Below are positions 7,304 to 10,576 of a DNA stretch of 10,576 bases, piece by piece. Both the position numbers and the translations under genes were made by a program. The DNA is taken from contig CALFEZ010000290.1 in NCBI GenBank assembly GCA_937957895.1, forward strand, positions 1 to 10,576, written 5' to 3'. Below the pieces are notes generated by a model. The model saw only the letters and a program-made list of their open reading frames with translations, searched no databases and was not told the DNA's origin. The stretch comes from an uncultured Erysipelotrichaceae bacterium (lineage in GTDB: Bacteria; Bacillota_I; Bacilli_A; Erysipelotrichales; Erysipelotrichaceae). The first letter of the stretch is position 1, and each line of letters starts with the position of its first letter.

Positions 7304-7332
7304 ATTATAGCATCAATAAAAAAACGAAATCA
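7304..7332 (-). promoter_or_regulatory. Promoter of the UPF0303 gene
   Basis: On the minus strand the sequence reads TGCTATAAT, an extended -10 with a consensus TATAAT at 7304-7309. The -35 position, 17 bp upstream at 7327-7332, reads TGATTT, a weak match. Transcription would start near 7298, about 15 bases before the ATG. The -35 is part of the palindrome at 7327-7340. Confidence 0.7.
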
Positions 7333-7340
7333 TATGATTT
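7327..7340. promoter_or_regulatory. 14-bp palindrome at the UPF0303 promoter, candidate operator
   Basis: AAATCATATGATTT is a perfect palindrome whose one end is the -35 region of the UPF0303 promoter. A dimeric regulator bound here could repress or activate that gene. It is AT-rich, so chance is more likely than for the GC-containing marR operator. It does not match the MarR site, and no regulator is identified. Confidence 0.45.
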
Positions 7341-7355
7341 TTATGATAATATCAC

Positions 7356-7384
7356 TTAACAATCTCTTTGTGATGTGATACATT
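7356..7384 (+). promoter_or_regulatory. Weak candidate promoter facing the orphan hairpin
   Basis: TTAACA at 7356-7361, a 17-bp spacer and TACATT at 7379-7384 match the consensus at 5/6 and 4/6. If active, transcription would begin near 7391 and end at the T tract at 7443, giving an RNA of roughly 50 nt. In AT-rich intergenic DNA such matches occur by chance, so this is only a hint. Confidence 0.25.
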
Positions 7385-7390
7385 ATTTAT

Positions 7391-7443
7391 GGATATCCAT
7401 TGAACGATTCCCCCCCACCCACGTTCACTGGATTCCTTTTTTT
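7391..7443 (+). terminator. Orphan hairpin with C-rich loop and T tract: terminator or small-RNA end
   Basis: Arm ATCCATTGAACG (7395-7406) pairs with CGTTCACTGGAT (7422-7433) with one mismatch; outer GGA (7391-7393) and TCC (7434-7436) extend it with a bulged T. Seven T residues follow (7437-7443). This is the layout of a rho-independent terminator for plus-strand transcripts. No plus-strand gene ends nearby: the HAD gene stops about 570 bases upstream. The loop is unusual, with seven C in a row and then ACCC. It could insulate the downstream operon, end a long 3' UTR of the HAD operon, or form a small RNA with a single-stranded C-rich loop. Confidence 0.55.
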
Positions 7444-7457
7444 ATGGGGCAGTATGA

Positions 7458-7487
7458 TTGAAAACAAGCATTGTCTTCACCTATACT
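7458..7487 (+). promoter_or_regulatory. Promoter of the 2-oxoacid oxidoreductase operon
   Basis: TTGAAA at 7458-7463, an 18-bp spacer and TATACT at 7482-7487. Transcription would start near 7494, leaving a leader of about 23 nt with GGAGG at 7503-7507. An alternative pair, TTGTCT (7471-7476) with TATAAG (7493-7498), is poorer. Confidence 0.65.
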
Positions 7488-7516
7488 GAAACTATAAGAA
7501 ACGGAGGAAGAACTTT

Positions 7517-9211
7517 ATGAGAGAATCACTATCCTTTGTGGTTTCAGGTGAAGCCGGACAAGGGTTGGCGACCATCGAAGAGTTTTTGGTGGAGGGGCTT
7601 TCCAAAGAATATCATGTGTTCTCTTCAAAAGAAGTCATGAGTCGCGTCCGCGGCGGTAACAATACCTTTGAACTGAGAGTATCCAATCAACCGATCCATG
7701 GCATCAGCTATGGCATCGATTACTTGTTTTTACTCAATGATCATTCGTTGTATCGACTCGTCAAACGACTCAAAAAGAACACAGTCGTGTTTGGAGAAGA
7801 AAGCTTTATCAGTGAACAAGAAAAAGAAACCCATTCATTGCACGTAAAGACTCTTGATTTGACCAAGCTTGCCAAAGAAGCAGGGTCGCGTTTGTTTGCC
7901 AACACGATCTTGTTTGGATTTATTTCCGGCATGTTGGCGCTTGATAAAAAGATCGGACATGAGCTGATCCATGACCGATTTATTGAAAAGAGTGAAAAGA
8001 TCGTACAGGACAATCAAAACGCATTTGATGTTGGCTATCAGTTGGGCAGTGATTACGATGCACCCAAACGGATAACCAAACCGGCATCGATGCCCACATT
8101 GAAAACCATGGACGGCAACAATGCCTTAGGGATCGGTCTTTTGGGTGGTGGAGTCAATTACATCGCATCCTATCCCATGTCCCCGGGAACCACGATCTTA
8201 TCGTATTTGTCAGCCAAGGGTGAAGAGTTCGGAGTGTTGGCAGAACAAGCCGAAGATGAGATCGCAGCCCTCAACATGGCCATCGGAGCATGGTATGCCG
8301 GAGCTCGCGGCATGATCACGACCAGCGGTGGTGGATTTGCATTGATGAGCGAAGCATTGAGTCTGGCAGGGATCACCGAAAGTCCTGCCGTCATCCACAT
8401 CGCACAGCGACCCGGACCGGCTACCGGTCTACCAACCCGGACAGAACAAGGAGACCTCAACCTTGCCGTATATGCCGGACATGGTGAATTTGCCAGGATC
8501 GTACTGGCACCGGGAAATCTGGAAGATGGAATAAGTTTGGGACAGCGTGCCTTTTGGCTTGCTGATAAGTATCAAGTACCGGTGTTTATCCTGACGGATC
8601 AGTATTGGTTGGAATCACTTCGATTGTTCAAGCCAGAGCCACTTACAGACAAGTATCTGGAAACCTTTATCCATAAAAGCGAACGTGATTACAAACGTTA
8701 TGAGCTGACAGAGTCCGGATTGTCCAAACGTGCGATCCCTGGTCATGGTGAAGGGTTTGTCAAGGTCGACAGTGATGAACATGATGAATACGGAGCCATT
8801 ACCGAAGATTTCGACATGCGAATTGCCATGCAAGAAAAACGCATGAAACGGTTCGACATGTTGCTTGAAGACTATCAGGAAGCAGAACTGATCGGTAATC
8901 CCGATTTTAAACAGTTGATCGTAGGGTGGGGAAGCACACATGGTGTGTGTCGTGAGTTTATCGAGACGACGGATATCAGTGATGTGGCATATCTTTATGT
9001 CAAACAACCGTATCCACTTTCTCCATCTTTGAAACGTTACTTCGATCAAAGTGAAAATACGATCGTCATCGAAAACAATTTTACCGGGCAGTTTGCCAAC
9101 TTACTGAAGTTGCACCTGGATGTGAAAGTCGACCACAAGATCAACAAGTACAGCGGAGAACCGTTCTTTGTCGATGAAGTAGATACCCGACTAAAGGAGG
9201 TATTACAATGA
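7517..9211 (+). CDS. korA: 2-oxoacid:acceptor oxidoreductase, fused gamma-alpha subunit
   Basis: A 564-residue subunit of a thiamine-diphosphate 2-oxoacid:ferredoxin-type oxidoreductase, which decarboxylates a 2-oxoacid to acyl-CoA and passes electrons to a low-potential carrier. The N-terminal gamma domain (about 1-185) has GEAGQG (11-16) and SRVRGGNN (42-49). The alpha domain follows from about 195: YPMSPGTT at 219-226, the conserved Glu of the EQAEDE segment (E243), and RPGPATGLPT from R298. This fusion plus a separate beta subunit is the KorAB arrangement. The gene symbol follows that arrangement; 2-oxoglutarate versus pyruvate or another 2-oxoacid cannot be decided. GGAGG lies 9 bases before the ATG. 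The stop overlaps the beta-subunit start (ATGA). No ferredoxin-like delta subunit is in the window. Confidence 0.92.
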   Translation: MRESLSFVVSGEAGQGLATIEEFLVEGLSKEYHVFSSKEVMSRVRGGNNTFELRVSNQPIHGISYGIDYLFLLNDHSLYRLVKRLKKNTVVFGEESFISEQEKETHSLHVKTLDLTKLAKEAGSRLFANTILFGFISGMLALDKKIGHELIHDRFIEKSEKIVQDNQNAFDVGYQLGSDYDAPKRITKPASMPTLKTMDGNNALGIGLLGGGVNYIASYPMSPGTTILSYLSAKGEEFGVLAEQAEDEIAALNMAIGAWYAGARGMITTSGGGFALMSEALSLAGITESPAVIHIAQRPGPATGLPTRTEQGDLNLAVYAGHGEFARIVLAPGNLEDGISLGQRAFWLADKYQVPVFILTDQYWLESLRLFKPEPLTDKYLETFIHKSERDYKRYELTESGLSKRAIPGHGEGFVKVDSDEHDEYGAITEDFDMRIAMQEKRMKRFDMLLEDYQEAELIGNPDFKQLIVGWGSTHGVCREFIETTDISDVAYLYVKQPYPLSPSLKRYFDQSENTIVIENNFTGQFANLLKLHLDVKVDHKINKYSGEPFFVDEVDTRLKEVLQ

Positions 9212-10056
9212 GTAAGTTTGATTTTGAACATGAACTGGATATTGCTTGGTGTCCTGGATGTGGTAACTTTCCGTTGCGGCAATCGATCCTGAAAGCTTTG
9301 GATGAACTCGATCTGGAAAAAACATCGGTCGTGTTTTCCTCCGGGATCGGACAGGCAGCCAAAATGCCTCAATACATCGATGCCAGCTATTTCAATGGGT
9401 TACACGGACGTGCCATGCCGGTCGCTCAGGCGATCCAGTCGGTCAATCCTTCGCTGGTCGTGATCGCTGAAGGTGGAGATGGTGACATGTATGGTGAAGG
9501 TGGCAATCACTTTATCCACAATGTAAGACGCAACCCCAACATTGCACATATCGTCCATAACAACATGGTCTATGGTCTGACCAAGGGTCAGGCATCACCC
9601 ACTTCTCCCAAGGGGTTAAAGACTACCGTTCAGTTTACGGGAGTGTACAATGAACCTATCAATCCAATCGCGCTTGCTTTGTCTTTGGGTGCTTCCTTTA
9701 TCGGAAGAGCTTTTACGGGAGATGTTGAAAAAACCAAGGAAGTGATCAAAGCTGCCATCCTACATGAAGGATATGCTTTGGTCGATATTTTCCATCCTTG
9801 TGTCACCTACAACAAAGTCAATACATTCGCATGGTATAAAAACCATACCTTCTGGTTGGATGAAAACCATGATCCTCATGATTTCGATCAAGCGATGAAA
9901 CTGGCGTTGGATCAGGAAAACATGGCGTTGGGCATTATCTATGAGAATGATGAGAAGATTCCTTTTCACAAAGCACATCCGGTATATGTCAATGATTCGA
10001 CACCGATCATTAAACGCAAACGCGACATCGCAAAAGTCAATGCATTGTTAAAATAG
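9208..10056 (+). CDS. korB: 2-oxoacid:acceptor oxidoreductase, beta (thiamine diphosphate) subunit
   Basis: A 282-residue catalytic beta subunit. The thiamine-diphosphate/Mg motif runs from GDGDMYGEGG (90-99) to HNNMVYGLTKGQ (117-128). Fe-S ligands: CPGCG gives Cys15 and Cys18, and HPCVTYN gives Cys198, matching Cys12, Cys15 and Cys197 of the Sulfolobus enzyme. The remaining ligand, Cys46 there, aligns with Gln49 here (SGIGQAAKMP) at the same spacing of 31 residues from the second Cys. I believe some bacterial and archaeal homologues share GIGQAAK, so this may be a subfamily trait rather than damage; cluster binding is then uncertain. AAGGAGGT precedes the ATG by 7 bases. The stop codon lies inside the stem of the terminator that closes the operon. 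Confidence 0.93.
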   Translation: MSKFDFEHELDIAWCPGCGNFPLRQSILKALDELDLEKTSVVFSSGIGQAAKMPQYIDASYFNGLHGRAMPVAQAIQSVNPSLVVIAEGGDGDMYGEGGNHFIHNVRRNPNIAHIVHNNMVYGLTKGQASPTSPKGLKTTVQFTGVYNEPINPIALALSLGASFIGRAFTGDVEKTKEVIKAAILHEGYALVDIFHPCVTYNKVNTFAWYKNHTFWLDENHDPHDFDQAMKLALDQENMALGIIYENDEKIPFHKAHPVYVNDSTPIIKRKRDIAKVNALLK

Positions 10057-10073
10057 CCTTCGGGCTATTTTTT
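10050..10073 (+). terminator. Rho-independent terminator of the korAB operon
   Basis: A 9-bp stem, AAAATAGCC (10050-10058) with GGCTATTTT (10063-10071), is closed by a TTCG loop on a C-G pair, the very stable UUCG tetraloop. The T run continues to 10073. The korB TAG (10054-10056) is part of the left arm, so termination follows directly on translation end. Confidence 0.9.
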
Positions 10074-10074
10074 A

Positions 10075-10103
10075 TTGACCAGATTGATGGGATGATTTAG
10101 ACT
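10075..10103 (+). promoter_or_regulatory. Candidate promoter of the C-S lyase gene
   Basis: TTGACC at 10075-10080, a 17-bp spacer and TAGACT at 10098-10103 (4/6). It begins two bases after the T run of the korAB terminator. Transcription would start near 10110, leaving only about 12 nt before the expected translation start. Confidence 0.5.
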
Positions 10104-10109
10104 CAAGAT

Positions 10110-10114
10110 AGGGA
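10110..10114 (+). promoter_or_regulatory. Shine-Dalgarno-like site facing a non-start AAG codon
   Basis: AGGGA at 10110-10114 is the only ribosome-site-like sequence ahead of the C-S lyase reading frame. Seven bases downstream, where an ATG is expected, the codon is AAG (10122-10124). This locates the probable start of the gene but leaves it without a valid start codon. Confidence 0.45.
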
Positions 10115-10121
10115 CAACAAC

Positions 10122-10576
10122 AAGTTTACCAAGACGACCGATCGCAAAAACAGCCACAGCATCAAATGGGACTTGATCGAGCCTATGGGATATGATCCGG
10201 ATGTGATCCCCATGTGGGTGGCTGACACCGATTTTGAGACGGATGATGCCATCATCCGAGCTTTAAAAAACAAAGTAGACCATAAGCTGTTTGGGTACAC
10301 TCTTGAAGACAAAGAACTTCGATCTGCCGTGGCAGGATGGTGCTACCGACGACATGGCTGCAGCATCGATCCAAAAGATATCATGAGTACTCCCAATGTC
10401 GTTAGTTCGATCGCTTCCAGTATCAGGGCTCTTACCAAGCCTCACGATGCCATCTTGATCTTTGAACCGGTATATCATCCCTTTAGGAAGATGATCGATT
10501 TCAATGATCGTCAGACGATCATCAGTGAACTGAAGATGGATGATCAAGGGATATATCGCATGGATATGGATCAGGT
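10122..10576 (+). CDS. patB: MalY/PatB-type PLP-dependent C-S lyase (3' end off window, no normal start codon)
   Basis: About 151 codons of the N-terminal part of a fold-type I PLP enzyme of the MalY/PatB family (cystathionine beta-lyase-like; full length near 390). Family stretches in order: DRKNSHSIKWD, MWVADTDF, the FGYT segment, RRHGCSI, STPNVVSSIASS and EPVYHPF. The PLP lysine lies beyond the window. Such enzymes cleave cystathionine or cysteine conjugates to a thiol, pyruvate and ammonia. The frame is open from a TAG at 10098-10100 to the right edge, but contains no ATG, GTG or TTG before TTG 10173 and ATG 10185, both inside the conserved region. I place the start at AAG 10122 from the AGGGA site and from homologue length. 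It may be a sequencing error, a mutated start or an odd start. Family call secure; status of the 5' end is not. Confidence 0.8.

Noticed and set aside
7410..7420. Homopolymer C tract (GGGTGGGGGG on the minus strand) as a phase-variation site or G-quadruplex
   Set aside because: It is outside any coding region and not between promoter elements, so slippage has no evident effect. There are too few separate G runs for a standard four-tract quadruplex.
10092..10100. ATG ATT TAG as the true start of the C-S lyase gene with a recoded amber codon
   Set aside because: There is no ribosome site ahead of this ATG, it lies inside the candidate promoter, and nothing in the window suggests stop-codon recoding.

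Overview
This window looks like part of the chromosome of an anaerobic or fermentative low-to-middle GC Bacillota-type bacterium. Genes are packed tightly, with strong AGGAGG-type ribosome sites, stop/start (ATGA) overlaps and TTGAAA/TATAAT promoters. TGG encodes Trp and TGA serves as a stop, so the genetic code is standard. A K+-dependent membrane pyrophosphatase and a two-subunit 2-oxoacid:acceptor oxidoreductase fit an energy-limited anaerobe. A lineage near Erysipelotrichia is possible, but that is only an impression. I see no phage, insertion sequence, CRISPR array, tRNA or rRNA.

Layout. (1) 1-1495, minus: hppA, an ion-pumping membrane pyrophosphatase, cut by the left edge. (2) 1496-1713: divergent regulatory region, with a candidate hppA promoter and leader inverted repeat, and a clear marR promoter with a 14-bp palindromic operator. 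(3) 1714-6820, plus: five-gene operon of a MarR repressor, two half-size ABC exporter subunits, a VOC (glyoxalase-fold) protein and a Cof-type HAD phosphatase. (4) 6821-7282, minus: a UPF0303/HbpS-like protein that meets the HAD gene stop-to-stop with no gap. (5) 7283-7516: intergenic region with a palindrome at the UPF0303 promoter, an orphan hairpin with a C-rich loop and a T tract, and the promoter of the next operon. (6) 7517-10056, plus: fused gamma-alpha and beta subunits of a 2-oxoacid:acceptor oxidoreductase, closed by a UUCG-loop terminator. (7) 10075 to the right edge, plus: a MalY/PatB-type C-S lyase gene with its own promoter but no normal start codon.

How the genes work together. 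The MarR operon reads as a self-regulated efflux and detoxification unit. Its two ABC subunits carry complementary degenerate ATPase motifs, as in heterodimeric exporters with one active and one dead ATP site. The pyrophosphatase would recover energy from pyrophosphate as an ion gradient. The oxidoreductase would join 2-oxoacid decarboxylation to a low-potential electron carrier.

I do not see a clearly new multi-gene system. The points most worth checking are the orphan C-loop hairpin, the Cys-to-Gln change at a predicted Fe-S ligand in the beta subunit, the missing start codon of the C-S lyase gene, and the zero-gap convergence with no strong terminator nearby.
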